Assembly (NCBI RefSeq): GCF_900103975.1
Contig: NZ_FNIR01000016.1
Span: forward strand, 19,408-83,407
Reading direction: 5' to 3'
DNA: 64,000 bases
From: Klenkia soli
GTDB lineage: Bacteria; Actinomycetota; Actinomycetes; Mycobacteriales; Geodermatophilaceae
The notes under the pieces are model-generated. The model was not told the origin of the DNA and made no database searches. It was given only the letters and a program-made list of their open reading frames with translations. Shown in pieces: positions 1 to 8,529 of this stretch (the first letter of the stretch is position 1; each line of letters begins with the position of its first letter). Both the position numbers and the translations under genes were made by a program.

Positions 1-78
1 GTCGATCTCTCGGGTCACGAGGACGCACCGTACGACGCGCACCTGTGCGGGACGGCCCCGTCCAGGTTGCTCGTGTAG
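1..78 (+). CDS. 3' end of an upstream gene (partial, unknown)
   Basis: Frame 1 is open from the window edge to a TAG at 76-78 and uses G or C at nearly all third codon positions, as the real genes here do. The 25 visible residues (ending in TAPSRLLV) do not identify a family. It may equally be chance, since most frames stay open at this base composition. Confidence 0.35.
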   Translation, partial: VDLSGHEDAPYDAHLCGTAPSRLLV

Positions 79-123
79 GAACGTGCGGCCGTCGCACCGG
101 GCGACGGCGCGACGGAGGTCGAT

Positions 124-1335
124 GTGCGGACCGGACGAAGCAGGCTGATCGCCCTCGGTGCAGCGCTCCTGCTGGTGGGGGGCTGCTCCTCGGGGGCCAT
201 GGAGGACCCGGCCGCGTCGGCGACGACGTCGCCCAGCGCGGCCCCGACCACGACCGCGGCACCCACCACGACCTCGCCGCCGACCCCGGCCGTGGCGAAC
301 CAGCTGCCCGGCATGCCCACCGTGGCCGACGCCCGCAACGTCTACGGGTCGGCCGGCGCCGGCATGCTCAGCGCCGCGGCCGCCGCCGCCGTGCCCATGG
401 TCTACGTGCCGCACAACAGCGGCGAGGTCTGGGAGATCGACCCCAGCACCTTCCAGGTGGTGCGCAAGTTCCCGGCCGGGCAAGAGGTCCAGCACGTCGT
501 CCCCTCCTGGGACATGACGACGCTGTACGCGACCGACGACGTGGGCAACACGATCACCCCGATCGACCCGCTCACCGGGGAGCCGGGCGACCGCATCCCG
601 GTGGTCGACCCGTACAACATGTACTCGACCCCCGACGGCAGCTCGGCGATCTCGGTGGCCGAGGCCCGCCGGACCCTGGTGTTCTACGACCCGCACACCT
701 GGGTCGAGCAGAGCCGACTGGAGATCCCCGACTGCGCGGGCATCGACCACGCCGACTTCACCCCCGACGGGCGCACCGCGGTCTTCAGCTGCGAGTTCGC
801 CGGCCGAGTGGCCGTCGTCGACGTCCCCTCGCGCACCCTGCTGCGGATGATCGACATGCCGACCCGGAACACCCACATGGGCCCGCAGGACGTCAAGCTG
901 GCCCCCGACGGCAGCCGCTTCTACATCGCGGACTCCGACCAGGGCGGCCTCTGGGTGCTCGACGGCGCGGCCACCCAGGTCATCGGCCAGATCCCGACCG
1001 CGGCGGGTGCCCACGGCCTCTACCTCAGCCGGGACGCCACCCAGCTCTACGTCACCAACCGGCACGCGGGCAGCGTGTCCGTGCTCGACGCCGACACCGG
1101 CGCCCCGATCACCACCTGGCCCATCGCGGGGTCGTCCAGCCCCGACATGGGCGGGGTGACCGCCGACGGCACCCAGCTGTGGCTGTCGGGCCGCTACGAC
1201 GACGAGGTCTACGTGATGTCCACCGTCGACGGGCACATGATCGCCCGCATCCCGGTCGGCCACGGGCCGCACGGCCTCTGCGTCTGGCCGCAGCCCGGGC
1301 GCTACTCGCTGGGTCACACGGGCATCACCCGCTGA
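124..1335 (+). CDS. YVTN-type beta-propeller lipoprotein
   Basis: Predicted exported lipoprotein of 403 residues. The GTG start at 124 has GGAGG at 114-118 with a 5-nt spacer. A charged N-terminus and hydrophobic stretch lead to the lipobox LVGGC with Cys21, followed by a Ser/Thr/Pro/Ala-rich linker to about residue 60. The rest is a run of short repeats of the type VVDVPSRTLLRMI, DGSRFYIAD and LYVTNRHAGSVSVLDADTG, typical of YVTN/YncE-like propellers that bind ligands or act as surface scaffolds. No catalytic residues can be named. It stands alone, followed by the cspA promoter. The family call is firm, the function is unknown. Confidence 0.8.
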   Translation: MRTGRSRLIALGAALLLVGGCSSGAMEDPAASATTSPSAAPTTTAAPTTTSPPTPAVANQLPGMPTVADARNVYGSAGAGMLSAAAAAAVPMVYVPHNSGEVWEIDPSTFQVVRKFPAGQEVQHVVPSWDMTTLYATDDVGNTITPIDPLTGEPGDRIPVVDPYNMYSTPDGSSAISVAEARRTLVFYDPHTWVEQSRLEIPDCAGIDHADFTPDGRTAVFSCEFAGRVAVVDVPSRTLLRMIDMPTRNTHMGPQDVKLAPDGSRFYIADSDQGGLWVLDGAATQVIGQIPTAAGAHGLYLSRDATQLYVTNRHAGSVSVLDADTGAPITTWPIAGSSSPDMGGVTADGTQLWLSGRYDDEVYVMSTVDGHMIARIPVGHGPHGLCVWPQPGRYSLGHTGITR

Positions 1336-1386
1336 CCCGACGGCGCACCCCGACCACGCCTCGGACACCCCGGCGGGGGGCGGGTG

Positions 1387-1416
1387 GTGACGGGACTGGA
1401 CACGTGTGGTTAGGGT
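1387..1416 (+). promoter_or_regulatory. Candidate cspA promoter
   Basis: GTGACG at 1387-1392 and TAGGGT at 1411-1416 with an 18-nt spacer resemble a housekeeping sigma promoter. It would give a 5' leader of roughly 60 nt before the cold-shock gene, a common arrangement for csp mRNAs, which fold and refold with temperature. Confidence 0.45.
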
Positions 1417-1481
1417 TCAGTCGTCGGGAAGGCTCTGTAAGTGGCAGGACCCCGACGTACGACCTCAGCTAGGAGCGAGCA

Positions 1482-1685
1482 ATGCCCGAAGGAACAGTGA
1501 AGTGGTTCAACGCCGAGAAGGGGTTCGGCTTTGCCACCCCCGATGGCGGCGGCCCGGACGTCTTCGTCCACTACTCGGCGATTCAGACCAGCGGGTACCG
1601 CTCGCTCGATGAGGGCCAGCGCATCTCGTTCGACGTCGAGCAGGGCCAGAAGGGCCCGCAGGCTGCGAACGTCAACCCGGTCTGA
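1482..1685 (+). CDS. cspA: Cold-shock protein, CspA family
   Basis: A 67-residue single-domain cold-shock protein, the family's normal length. It starts [17 protein letters not shown], containing the RNP-1-like KGFGF motif, followed by the RNP-2-like DVFVHYSAI; these aromatic residues bind single-stranded RNA or DNA. Such proteins act as cytoplasmic RNA chaperones. The ATG is preceded by AGGAGC at about 1471-1476. It is monocistronic: its own promoter lies upstream and a hairpin lies just after the stop. Confidence 0.95.
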   Translation: MPEGTVKWFNAEKGFGFATPDGGGPDVFVHYSAIQTSGYRSLDEGQRISFDVEQGQKGPQAANVNPV

Positions 1686-1725
1686 TCTCCTGACCGGCGG
1701 CTGACTCAAGCCACCTGAACCACCG

Positions 1726-1761
1726 GCAGCGCCCCTCGACCTCCGGGTCGGGGGGCGCTGC
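1726..1761 (+). terminator. Hairpin between convergent genes
   Basis: Ten-base perfect arms GCAGCGCCCC (1726-1735) and GGGGCGCTGC (1752-1761), with a further GACC/GGTC pairing inside the loop. There is no T-tract, as is usual in this base composition. It can serve cspA and the leftward gene ending at 1767. Confidence 0.65.
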
Positions 1762-1766
1762 TGCGT

Positions 1767-2219
1767 TCAGTGGGCGCGGGGCACGTAGCCGCCGATCAGC
1801 GCGGACATCAGCAGCGCCCCGGCATCCGGCCCGACGGCCGTCGCGGCGTCGGCCAGCGCCCGCCAGCGGTCCCGCTCCACATCGGTGGCCGCACCGGTGG
1901 CCCGGGCGGCCAGCTGCTCCCCCAGCCGCTCCCACTCCGACTGCGGGGTCGGCCACAGCCCGGTCAGCCGGCGGGCCTCGCCGGAGATGCCGGTGATGCG
2001 GACGACGTCGCCGGCGACGTTGGTCAGCGCGGCGACGTAGCCGGTGTCGACCAGCCCGCGGACGGCGGCGACGACCTGCGGCCGGGGCAGCCCGCTGGCC
2101 GGCACCACCTGGCCGAGGTAGGGCGCTCCCCCGTGCTCGGGGCTGTCGACCAGCCGGGCGACGGCCCGGAGGACGGGCAGGTCGCGGGTGAACCAGGAGT
2201 CGGGCAGCAAGTCGGGCAC
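1767..2219 (-). CDS. Hypothetical protein, possibly winged-helix
   Basis: A 150-residue cytoplasmic protein starting at GTG 2219. Residues about 10-65 (LPVLRAVARLVD..., LPRPQVVAAVRGLVDTGYV) read like a winged-helix fold in which PQVVAAVRGL would be the recognition helix, followed by an Arg-rich strand-like part (VVRITGISGEARRLTGLWP) and a helical C-terminus. I do not recognise a named family, so a transcriptional regulator role is only an inference. No Shine-Dalgarno is present; TAACGT lies 6 nt upstream of the start, suggesting a leaderless mRNA. Confidence 0.7.
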   Translation of the reverse strand: MPDLLPDSWFTRDLPVLRAVARLVDSPEHGGAPYLGQVVPASGLPRPQVVAAVRGLVDTGYVAALTNVAGDVVRITGISGEARRLTGLWPTPQSEWERLGEQLAARATGAATDVERDRWRALADAATAVGPDAGALLMSALIGGYVPRAH

Positions 2220-2225
2220 CGGACC

Positions 2226-2231
2226 ACGTTA
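2226..2231 (-). promoter_or_regulatory. -10 element, leaderless start at 2219
   Basis: TAACGT on the minus strand, 6 nt before GTG 2219, so transcription should begin at or next to the start codon. Confidence 0.5.
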
Positions 2232-2389
2232 CGGGGTGCCCGTCGGGCGCGGCGGACCCTGAGCGCAGCTCATGACCCCGGCGAAGAAAGTCACCCGTTG
2301 TTCATGGACCTGGTCACAGCGCGCTGACAGGATCGGCACATCCCCCGCCCACCCGATGGCCGCCCGCGCGTGCGCCTGCGAGGAGAACC

Positions 2390-4915
2390 GTGACCACGAC
2401 CAGAACGGCGCCGGTCCTCGGCGTCGCCGTGTGCGCCCTGGTGGCCGGCGGGTTGGCCACCGCCGCCCCGGCCGCCGCCGCACCCGCCGACGCCCGCATC
2501 ACCGAGATCCACTACGACGACGCCGGCGCGGACACCGGCGAGGCGGTCGAGGTGACCGCGCCGACCGCCGCCGACCTCACCGGCCTGCAGGTCGTGCTCT
2601 ACAACGGCAACGGCGGCGCGCCCTACGCCACCCTCGACGTCCCGGCCGCCGACGACGGCATCGCCGTCGTGCCGGCGGTCGGCATCCAGAACGGGTCGCC
2701 CGACGGTCTGGCCCTGGTCACCGCCGACGGAACCGTCCTCGAGTTCCTGTCCTACGAGGGCGTGCTCACCGCCGTCGGTGGGCCGGCCGACCGGCTGACC
2801 AGCCGGGACATCGGCGTGCAGGAGGACGGGTCCCCGGAGGGCCAGTCGCTGCAGCTGGTCGACGGGGTCTGGGTCGGCCCGACGGCGTCCACGTTCGGCG
2901 GCACCGGCGGCACCCCGCCGCCGACGCCCACCGGACCCGCCTGCGACGCCACCGCGACCCCGATCGGCGCCGTGCAGGGCGCCGGCGCCACCACGCCCGT
3001 CGCCGGGCAGCAGGTGAGCGTCCACGGCACCGTCGTCGCCGACCTGCAGGACGGCGGCGCCCAGGGCTTCCACGTGCAGGACGCCGGGGACGGCGACCCC
3101 GCCACCTCCGACGCCGTCTTCGTCTACGCACCCGGGGGCGCCCCGGTCGACCTGGGCGACGTCGTCACGGTGACCGGCACGGCCGCCGAGTTCCCGGCCG
3201 ACGACCCGCTCGCGGTCACCCAGCTGACCCAGGTCGCCTACACCGACTGCGGCACCGCAGCGCTGCCGGAGCCGGCCGCGCTGCCGCTGCCCAGCGACGA
3301 CGCCACCCGCGAGGCGCTGGAGGGCATGCTCGTCGCCCCCGCCACCGACCTGACCGTCTCCGAGCTGTTCGACCTGACCAGCTTCGGCGAGGTGCTGCTG
3401 TCCTCGGGCGGACGCCTGCTCTCCCCCACCCAGGCCGCCGAGCCCGGTGCCGCCGCCGCGGCGGTCGCCGCGGACAACGCGACCCGGTCGATCACGCTGG
3501 ACGACGGCTCCTCCGCCCGCCTGGGCCGCGGCACCGTGCCGCCGTACCTGGCGCCCGGCGACCCGGTCCGCATCGGCGACACCGCCCAGCTGGGCCCGGT
3601 GGTGCTCAGCGCGGGCTTCGGCACCTGGCGGCTGCAGCCGGCCGCCGGCGCGCCGGACAGCACCTTCGCCCCGACCAACCCCCGCACCGACGCACCGGCC
3701 CCGGTCGGCGGCGACCTGCGGATCGCCGACTACAACGTGCTCAACTACTTCGTCACGTTCGGCGGGGAGTCCCGGGGCGCCACCAGCGCTGCGGAGCTGG
3801 CCGAGCAGCAGGCCAAGATCGTCGCCGGGCTGCGGGCCCTGGACGCCGACGTGATCACGCTGCACGAGATCGAGAACTCCGCCGTGACCACCCCGGAGAC
3901 CCCGTACGCCGCGGTCGAGACCCTGGTGGCGGCGTTGGAGGCCGCCGACGGGCACGACTGGGACTACGCCCGGGCCCACGAGGACGGCGACGTGATCACC
4001 AACGCGATCATCCACCGCACCGACGTCGTCACCCCGGTCGGCGACCCGGTGGCCTACACCAGCCCGACCTTCGACAACGCCCGCAGCCCGATCGCGCAGA
4101 CGTTCTCCACGGTGGCCGGGGCCGACGTGGTCACCGTCGTCGCCAACCACCTGAAGTCCAAGGGCAGCGCCTGCGCGACCGGCAACGACACCGCCGTCGG
4201 CGGGGCGGGCAACTGCAACGCCGACCGGACGGCGCAGGCCACCGAGCTGGTCGCCTTCGCCCAGCAGCTGGCCGAGTCCACCGGCGACCCGGACGTGCTG
4301 CTGACCGGCGACTTCAACTCCTACCGGTTCGAGGACCCGCTGGACGTCGTCCGGGGCGCCGGGTACACGGAGCTGGGCGAGACCTTCGCGCCCGACCAGT
4401 ACAGCTACGTGTTCGACGGCGGTTCCGGGTCGCTGGACCACGCCTTCGCCACCGCGTCGCTGCTCCCCCAGGTGACCGGCCTCACCGTGTGGGAGACCAA
4501 CGCGGTCGAGTCCTTCGCCTACCAGTACGACTCCGGCGTCGACCCCCTCTACGCGCCGGACCCCTACCGGGCCAGCGACCACAACCCCACGGTGATCGGC
4601 CTGTCGCTGGAGACCGCCGCCACCGCGACGGTGTCCGAGCCCCGGCCCTTCCGCGGCGACCGCGTCACCGTCACCGGTGCCGGGTTCGCCCCGGGCGAGC
4701 GGGTGACCGCCACCATCGGCGGCCGGTCGGCCGGCTCCGGGACGGCGGGGCCCGACGGCCGGGTGACCCTGACCCCGCGGGTACCGGTGCTGCTGGGCGC
4801 CGGTGACCAGCCGGTCGTGCTGACCGGGACCTCCGGCGAGGACGCGAGCACCGCCATCACCCTGCGCACCCCCTGGCAGGAGCTGCTGGACCGCTTCCTG
4901 CGGCTGTTCGGCTGA
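2390..4915 (+). CDS. Secreted ExeM/NucH-type endonuclease
   Basis: Large exported protein of 841 residues, predicted to hydrolyse extracellular DNA or phosphodiesters. The GTG start has AGGAG at 2381-2385. A signal peptide ends near residue 31 in an Ala-rich region. Residues about 32-165 form a lamin-tail-like domain (ARITEIHYDD...), about 190-290 an OB-like domain, and about 442-730 the endonuclease/exonuclease/phosphatase fold. The catalytic motifs of that fold are visible: ADYNVLNYF, ITLHEIEN, LLTGDFNSY and SDHNPTVIG. Residues about 735-825 look Ig-like. The C-terminus has no LPXTG or membrane anchor, so it should be released. It is monocistronic with a hairpin after the stop. Confidence 0.9.
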   Translation: MTTTRTAPVLGVAVCALVAGGLATAAPAAAAPADARITEIHYDDAGADTGEAVEVTAPTAADLTGLQVVLYNGNGGAPYATLDVPAADDGIAVVPAVGIQNGSPDGLALVTADGTVLEFLSYEGVLTAVGGPADRLTSRDIGVQEDGSPEGQSLQLVDGVWVGPTASTFGGTGGTPPPTPTGPACDATATPIGAVQGAGATTPVAGQQVSVHGTVVADLQDGGAQGFHVQDAGDGDPATSDAVFVYAPGGAPVDLGDVVTVTGTAAEFPADDPLAVTQLTQVAYTDCGTAALPEPAALPLPSDDATREALEGMLVAPATDLTVSELFDLTSFGEVLLSSGGRLLSPTQAAEPGAAAAAVAADNATRSITLDDGSSARLGRGTVPPYLAPGDPVRIGDTAQLGPVVLSAGFGTWRLQPAAGAPDSTFAPTNPRTDAPAPVGGDLRIADYNVLNYFVTFGGESRGATSAAELAEQQAKIVAGLRALDADVITLHEIENSAVTTPETPYAAVETLVAALEAADGHDWDYARAHEDGDVITNAIIHRTDVVTPVGDPVAYTSPTFDNARSPIAQTFSTVAGADVVTVVANHLKSKGSACATGNDTAVGGAGNCNADRTAQATELVAFAQQLAESTGDPDVLLTGDFNSYRFEDPLDVVRGAGYTELGETFAPDQYSYVFDGGSGSLDHAFATASLLPQVTGLTVWETNAVESFAYQYDSGVDPLYAPDPYRASDHNPTVIGLSLETAATATVSEPRPFRGDRVTVTGAGFAPGERVTATIGGRSAGSGTAGPDGRVTLTPRVPVLLGAGDQPVVLTGTSGEDASTAITLRTPWQELLDRFLRLFG

Positions 4916-4925
4916 CCCCTCACCG

Positions 4926-4947
4926 CCCCGCCCGCACCCGGGCGGGG
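4926..4947 (+). terminator. Tetraloop hairpin after the nuclease gene
   Basis: Perfect 9-bp arms CCCCGCCCG (4926-4934) and CGGGCGGGG (4939-4947) around the loop CACC, 10 nt after the nuclease stop. No T-tract follows. Confidence 0.7.
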
Positions 4948-4962
4948 GTGGCGGGCCGGTCG

Positions 4963-4968
4963 TACCGT
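4963..4968 (+). promoter_or_regulatory. -10 element, leaderless msrB
   Basis: TACCGT ends 7 nt before ATG 4976 and no Shine-Dalgarno lies between, so msrB is probably transcribed without a leader. This also argues against the GTG at 4967 as the start, because that GTG overlaps the -10 hexamer. Confidence 0.55.
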
Positions 4969-4975
4969 GGGGTGC

Positions 4976-5398
4976 ATGACGCAGCATGTCGACAAGCAGC
5001 CCTCGGTCGTGAAGACCGACGCGGAGTGGCGGGCCCAGCTCTCGCCCGAGGAGTACGCCGTGCTCCGCCAGGCCGGCACCGAGCGGCCCTGGGTCGGCGA
5101 GTACACCGACACGAAGACCGTCGGGGTCTACCACTGCCGCGCCTGCGGCGCCGAGCTCTTCCGCTCCGAGACCAAGTTCGACTCGCACTGCGGCTGGCCG
5201 TCGTTCTACGAGCCGACCAGCGCGGACAACGTGGTGCTGAAGTCCGACCGGTCGCTGGGCATGGTCCGCACCGAGGTGCTGTGCGGCAGCTGCCACAGCC
5301 ACCTGGGCCACGTCTTCGAGGACGCCCCGCAGACCCCGACCGGCGACCGCTACTGCATCAACTCGGTGTCGATCACCTTGGCGCCGGCCGCCGGCTGA
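4976..5398 (+). CDS. msrB: Peptide-methionine (R)-S-oxide reductase MsrB
   Basis: A 140-residue enzyme that reduces the R-epimer of methionine sulfoxide in oxidised proteins, using thioredoxin. Two CxxC pairs, CRAC and CGSC, form the structural zinc site. The nucleophilic cysteine is in [10 protein letters not shown] near the C-terminus and a second conserved cysteine is in [10 protein letters not shown]. The sequence begins [15 protein letters not shown] and is full length. In mycobacteria msrB also sits beside the hemQ-hemY-hemE genes that follow here. It is probably transcribed alone, with a hairpin 19 nt after its stop. Confidence 0.95.
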   Translation: MTQHVDKQPSVVKTDAEWRAQLSPEEYAVLRQAGTERPWVGEYTDTKTVGVYHCRACGAELFRSETKFDSHCGWPSFYEPTSADNVVLKSDRSLGMVRTEVLCGSCHSHLGHVFEDAPQTPTGDRYCINSVSITLAPAAG

Positions 5399-5416
5399 GC
5401 AGTTCTGCTCAGGCCT

Positions 5417-5446
5417 GCCGCCACCCGGGTGCGCCAGGGTGGCGGC
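5417..5446 (+). terminator. 10-bp hairpin abutting the next start codon
   Basis: Perfect arms GCCGCCACCC (5417-5426) and GGGTGGCGGC (5437-5446) with a 10-nt loop. The second arm ends directly before ATG 5447 of the next gene. It may terminate msrB or, if the downstream mRNA includes it, cover the ribosome site. Confidence 0.6.
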
Positions 5447-6406
5447 ATGGGCCGTCTCCGCACCGCCGTCCTGCTCGCGCTGGTCGCCACCGGGGTGGTC
5501 GGCTGCAGCACACCGCGCGCCGAGGTCGAGGCCGCCGAGCGCCTCTGGGGCTCGATCCCGGACGACGTCCGCGACGCCCTGGGCCTCGGTGACCCGGAAG
5601 GCCATGCCTGGGGCAGCATCGGCGAGCACTGGCAGATCGAGGCCGAGCTGGGCATCCGCGCGACGCCCGACCCGCGGGTGCTCGGGAGCGGCATCGCGAG
5701 CGCCTGCCACGCCGTCGTCGACGCGCTGGCCGGCACCGACGTCCAGGCCTTCGGGGTCATGCCGTTCGTGCCAGGCGTCGTCCGGGCCACGCACGAGACG
5801 TGCGACCGGGGCCTGGCGCTGGGCAGCTGGTCGACCGAGCTGGGCTCGGCGGACTCCCCCGGCCGGTGGACCGAGCAGGGCGACCTCGTGCTCGGCCGCG
5901 AGCGGGACGGCCGGGCCGAGATGCTCGGGCCTGGCCTACGGCTGACCGCCGGCACCGTCACCGCCAGCAGCACGACCACACCGTGGACGTCGGCCGTCGT
6001 CCCGTTCGACGCCGCGGCGTGGGACGCCGCCCTGACCGCGGCCAGCACGCCCCTCCCGCTGTCGCCGGCACCGCCGGACCAGCAGATCGTGCTGCGCGTG
6101 CCCGCGGGCACCGCCGTGACCGGGACCGCCGAGTGCGGGGTCGGCCGAGGGGCGACGACGGTGACCGTCGCCTCCCCCATCTTCGCCGCGGCGACGATCT
6201 CCTCGATCTCGGTGCACGCCGCCTCCCCCGACGACGACCCCGCGCCGGGGGGCGCCCTCTGCGGTGCCGGGCCGGTGAGCGCGCCGATCCGGCCGACGCT
6301 GAGCTACACCACCGCGGCCGGCGAGGCCGTCGACGTCGCGGTGGTGGCGGTGGGCCGGGAGACCGTGCGGGGCTCGCGCCTCACGGCCTCGGTCGCCGCC
6401 GGGTGA
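5447..6406 (+). CDS. Hypothetical lipoprotein
   Basis: A 319-residue predicted lipoprotein of unknown function. ATG 5447 gives a compact signal peptide, MGRLRTAVLLALVATG, with the lipobox VVGC at Cys20; an in-frame GTG at 5429 would lie inside the hairpin and is less likely. The mature part has a helical stretch (residues about 25-110) with scattered cysteines, then a strand-rich C-terminal half. No known domain is recognised. It ends 3 nt from the convergent hemQ stop. Confidence 0.75.
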   Translation: MGRLRTAVLLALVATGVVGCSTPRAEVEAAERLWGSIPDDVRDALGLGDPEGHAWGSIGEHWQIEAELGIRATPDPRVLGSGIASACHAVVDALAGTDVQAFGVMPFVPGVVRATHETCDRGLALGSWSTELGSADSPGRWTEQGDLVLGRERDGRAEMLGPGLRLTAGTVTASSTTTPWTSAVVPFDAAAWDAALTAASTPLPLSPAPPDQQIVLRVPAGTAVTGTAECGVGRGATTVTVASPIFAAATISSISVHAASPDDDPAPGGALCGAGPVSAPIRPTLSYTTAAGEAVDVAVVAVGRETVRGSRLTASVAAG

Positions 6407-6409
6407 GGG

Positions 6410-7126
6410 TCAGGCCAGACCGGCGACCAGCTCGGACGCCGAGCGGCGGGCGCCGGTGTAGAAGGGGATCTCCTCGCGCACGTGCCGGCGGGCCCGGGAG
6501 GCCCGCAGGTCGCGCATGAGGTCGACGATGCGGTGCAGCTCGTCGGCCTCGAAGGCCAGCATCCACTCGTAGTCGCCCAGCCCGAACGAGGCCACCGTGT
6601 TGGCCCGGACGTCGGGGTAGGGCCGGGCCTGCATGCCGTGCTCCTTGAGCATGTCCCGCCGCTCCTCGTCGGGCAGCAGGTACCACTCGTAGGACCGCAC
6701 GAACGGGTAGACGCAGACCCACGCCCGCGGCTCCTCGTCGGCCAGGAACGCCGGGATGTGCGAGCGGTTGAACTCGGCCGGGCGGTGCAGCGCCATCTGC
6801 GACCACACCGGCTCCAGGCGCTGCCCCAGCGCGGTGCGGCGCAGCCGGGTGTAGGCCTCCTGCAGCGCCTCGGCGGTCTCGGCGTGCCACCAGACCATGA
6901 GGTCGGCGTCGGCCCGCAGGCCGGCGACGTCGTAGAGCCCGCGGACGACGACGTCCTTGCCGGCCAGCTCGTCGACCAGCGAGCCCAGCTCGTCGGCGGC
7001 CGGCTGCCGCGGGTCGTCGCCGAAGGGGCGGGCCAGCCGGAACACCGACCACATCGTGTAGCGGATGGTGGCGTTGAGCTCGTTGGCCCGCTTGCCGATG
7101 CTCTTCTGCTCGGGCTGGTCGGTCAT
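6410..7126 (-). CDS. hemQ: Coproheme decarboxylase HemQ
   Basis: A 238-residue member of the chlorite-dismutase-like family that converts coproheme to heme b with peroxide, the last step of the coproporphyrin-dependent pathway. The start [18 protein letters not shown] is at ATG 7126; GGGGAG lies upstream, and an ATG at 7135 is too close to it. The reactive tyrosine is probably in [11 protein letters not shown] and the proximal heme histidine in KEHGMQAR. It lacks the active-site Arg pattern expected of true chlorite dismutases as far as can be judged. It follows hemY by 32 nt in the same leftward operon. Confidence 0.93.
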   Translation of the reverse strand: MTDQPEQKSIGKRANELNATIRYTMWSVFRLARPFGDDPRQPAADELGSLVDELAGKDVVVRGLYDVAGLRADADLMVWWHAETAEALQEAYTRLRRTALGQRLEPVWSQMALHRPAEFNRSHIPAFLADEEPRAWVCVYPFVRSYEWYLLPDEERRDMLKEHGMQARPYPDVRANTVASFGLGDYEWMLAFEADELHRIVDLMRDLRASRARRHVREEIPFYTGARRSASELVAGLA

Positions 7127-7158
7127 GGGAGCCATTCTCCCCTGTGCCACGCCGCCGG

Positions 7159-8529
7159 TCAGGTGAGGGTGGCCACGGCCCGGCGGGCGTCGCGGATGCA
7201 GGCGGGGACGCCGACCCCGTCGTAGGCGGCCCCGGCGACGGCCAGCCCGGGCACCTCGGCCACGGCGGCCCGGACCTGCGCCACGCGGTCGACGTGGCCG
7301 ACCAGGTACTGCGGCAGTCCCCCGCCCCAGCGGACCAGGTGGGTCTCGACCGGCTCCGGCCGCGGCAGGTCCAGCAGCTCCACGACCTCGGCGACCACCG
7401 CGGCGGTGAGGTCGTCGTCGGAGCGCTGCAGCTGCTCCTCCTCCAGGTACCGGCCGACCGAGGAGCGCACCCGCAGCAGGCCGTCGCCGTCCAGGTGCGG
7501 CCACTTCTGCGACGAGATGGTGACGCCCTTGACCAGCCGGCCGGCCACCGGCGGCACCAGCAGGCCCGAGCCGTCGGCCAGCTCCTGGCCGGGGAAGGCC
7601 ATCGCCACGACCGCCATCGAGGCGTACGGGATCCCGGTCAGCGGCTCGACGGCGTCCGGGGCGACGTCGGCCAGCAGCCGGGCCGCCTTGCCGGCCGGCA
7701 CCGTGACCACGACGGCGTCCGCGGCGAGGACCTCGCGGTCGGCGCCGACGGTGAGCTCGAGACCGCCGGGCACCCGCCGCAGCGTGTGCGCCGGGGTGCG
7801 CAGCCGCACCGTGCCCGGCGGCAGCGCTTCGACCAGGGCCAGCGGGAGGGAGGCCACGCCGCCGGGCAGGGTGGCGAACACCGGGCCCTCGGGCGAGCCG
7901 GCCGCGGCCTCGCGGCTGCGGGCACCGGCGTCCCGCGCGGCCGCCGCGGCGGCGAGCACGGAGTCGTGCCGCGGTAGCCGGGCGGCCAGGGCCGGCATGG
8001 TCGCCCGCACCGACAGCCGGTCGGCCTGCCCGGCGTACACGCCGCCGAGCAGGGGTTCCACCAGCCGGTCGACCACCTCGTCGCCCAGCCGCTCGCGCAG
8101 CAGACCGCCCACGGTGCGGTCGGCGTCGAAGTGCAGTGGCTGCAACGAGCGCTCCGCACGCACCCGGGCGACGCCGTCCGCGGAGAGCAGGTCGTCCAGG
8201 CCCTCGGCCGAGGTCGGCACGCCCAGCAGGGTGCCGGCCGGGAGCCGGTGCCGGCCCGAGGGGAGCACCACCGAGGCCGACGTCGTGCGCGGGGCGACCG
8301 TCTCCAGGCCGAGCTCGGCCATCAGCGCCACGGCCTCGGGCACCCGGGCCAGCACCGCCTCGGCGCCGGTGTCGTACCAGGTGCCGGCCAGCTCGACACG
8401 GCCCAGCTTCCCGCCCACCCGGTCACCGGCCTCGAGCACCACCACCTCGTCGCCGGGGTGCTCGCGGTGCCAGGCGTACGCCGCCGTCAGGCCGGTGATG
8501 CCGGCCCCGACCACGACGCACCGGCTCAT
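7159..8529 (-). CDS. hemY: Coproporphyrinogen/protoporphyrinogen III oxidase HemY
   Basis: A 456-residue FAD enzyme (also called CgoX) that oxidises coproporphyrinogen III to coproporphyrin III. The N-terminal dinucleotide fold reads [16 protein letters not shown], followed by the [10 protein letters not shown] motif of the amine-oxidase-like family. Near the C-terminus, [10 protein letters not shown] and a glycine-rich FAD contact ([13 protein letters not shown]) are typical. Its ATG overlaps the hemE stop by 4 nt (8526-8529), so translation is probably coupled. Together with hemQ this marks the Gram-positive coproporphyrin branch. Confidence 0.93.
   Translation of the reverse strand: MSRCVVVGAGITGLTAAYAWHREHPGDEVVVLEAGDRVGGKLGRVELAGTWYDTGAEAVLARVPEAVALMAELGLETVAPRTTSASVVLPSGRHRLPAGTLLGVPTSAEGLDDLLSADGVARVRAERSLQPLHFDADRTVGGLLRERLGDEVVDRLVEPLLGGVYAGQADRLSVRATMPALAARLPRHDSVLAAAAAARDAGARSREAAAGSPEGPVFATLPGGVASLPLALVEALPPGTVRLRTPAHTLRRVPGGLELTVGADREVLAADAVVVTVPAGKAARLLADVAPDAVEPLTGIPYASMAVVAMAFPGQELADGSGLLVPPVAGRLVKGVTISSQKWPHLDGDGLLRVRSSVGRYLEEEQLQRSDDDLTAAVVAEVVELLDLPRPEPVETHLVRWGGGLPQYLVGHVDRVAQVRAAVAEVPGLAVAGAAYDGVGVPACIRDARRAVATLT

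Noticed and set aside
15..338. Minus-strand open frame at the left edge
   Set aside because: It overlaps the signal peptide region of the lipoprotein gene at 124 and shows only Ala/Val/Gly-rich shadow sequence.
1417..1481. Possible riboswitch in the cspA leader
   Set aside because: No conserved riboswitch core is seen; a leader of this length is normal for cold-shock genes and needs no ligand.
4860..4915. Sortase anchoring of the secreted nuclease
   Set aside because: The C-terminus lacks LPXTG, a hydrophobic helix and a basic tail, so it cannot be a sortase substrate of the usual type.
2291..5794. 1167-codon minus-strand open frame opposite the nuclease and msrB
   Set aside because: It lies antisense to two clearly recognisable genes and has only low-complexity Gly/Ala/Arg/Val composition, the usual shadow in G+C-rich DNA.
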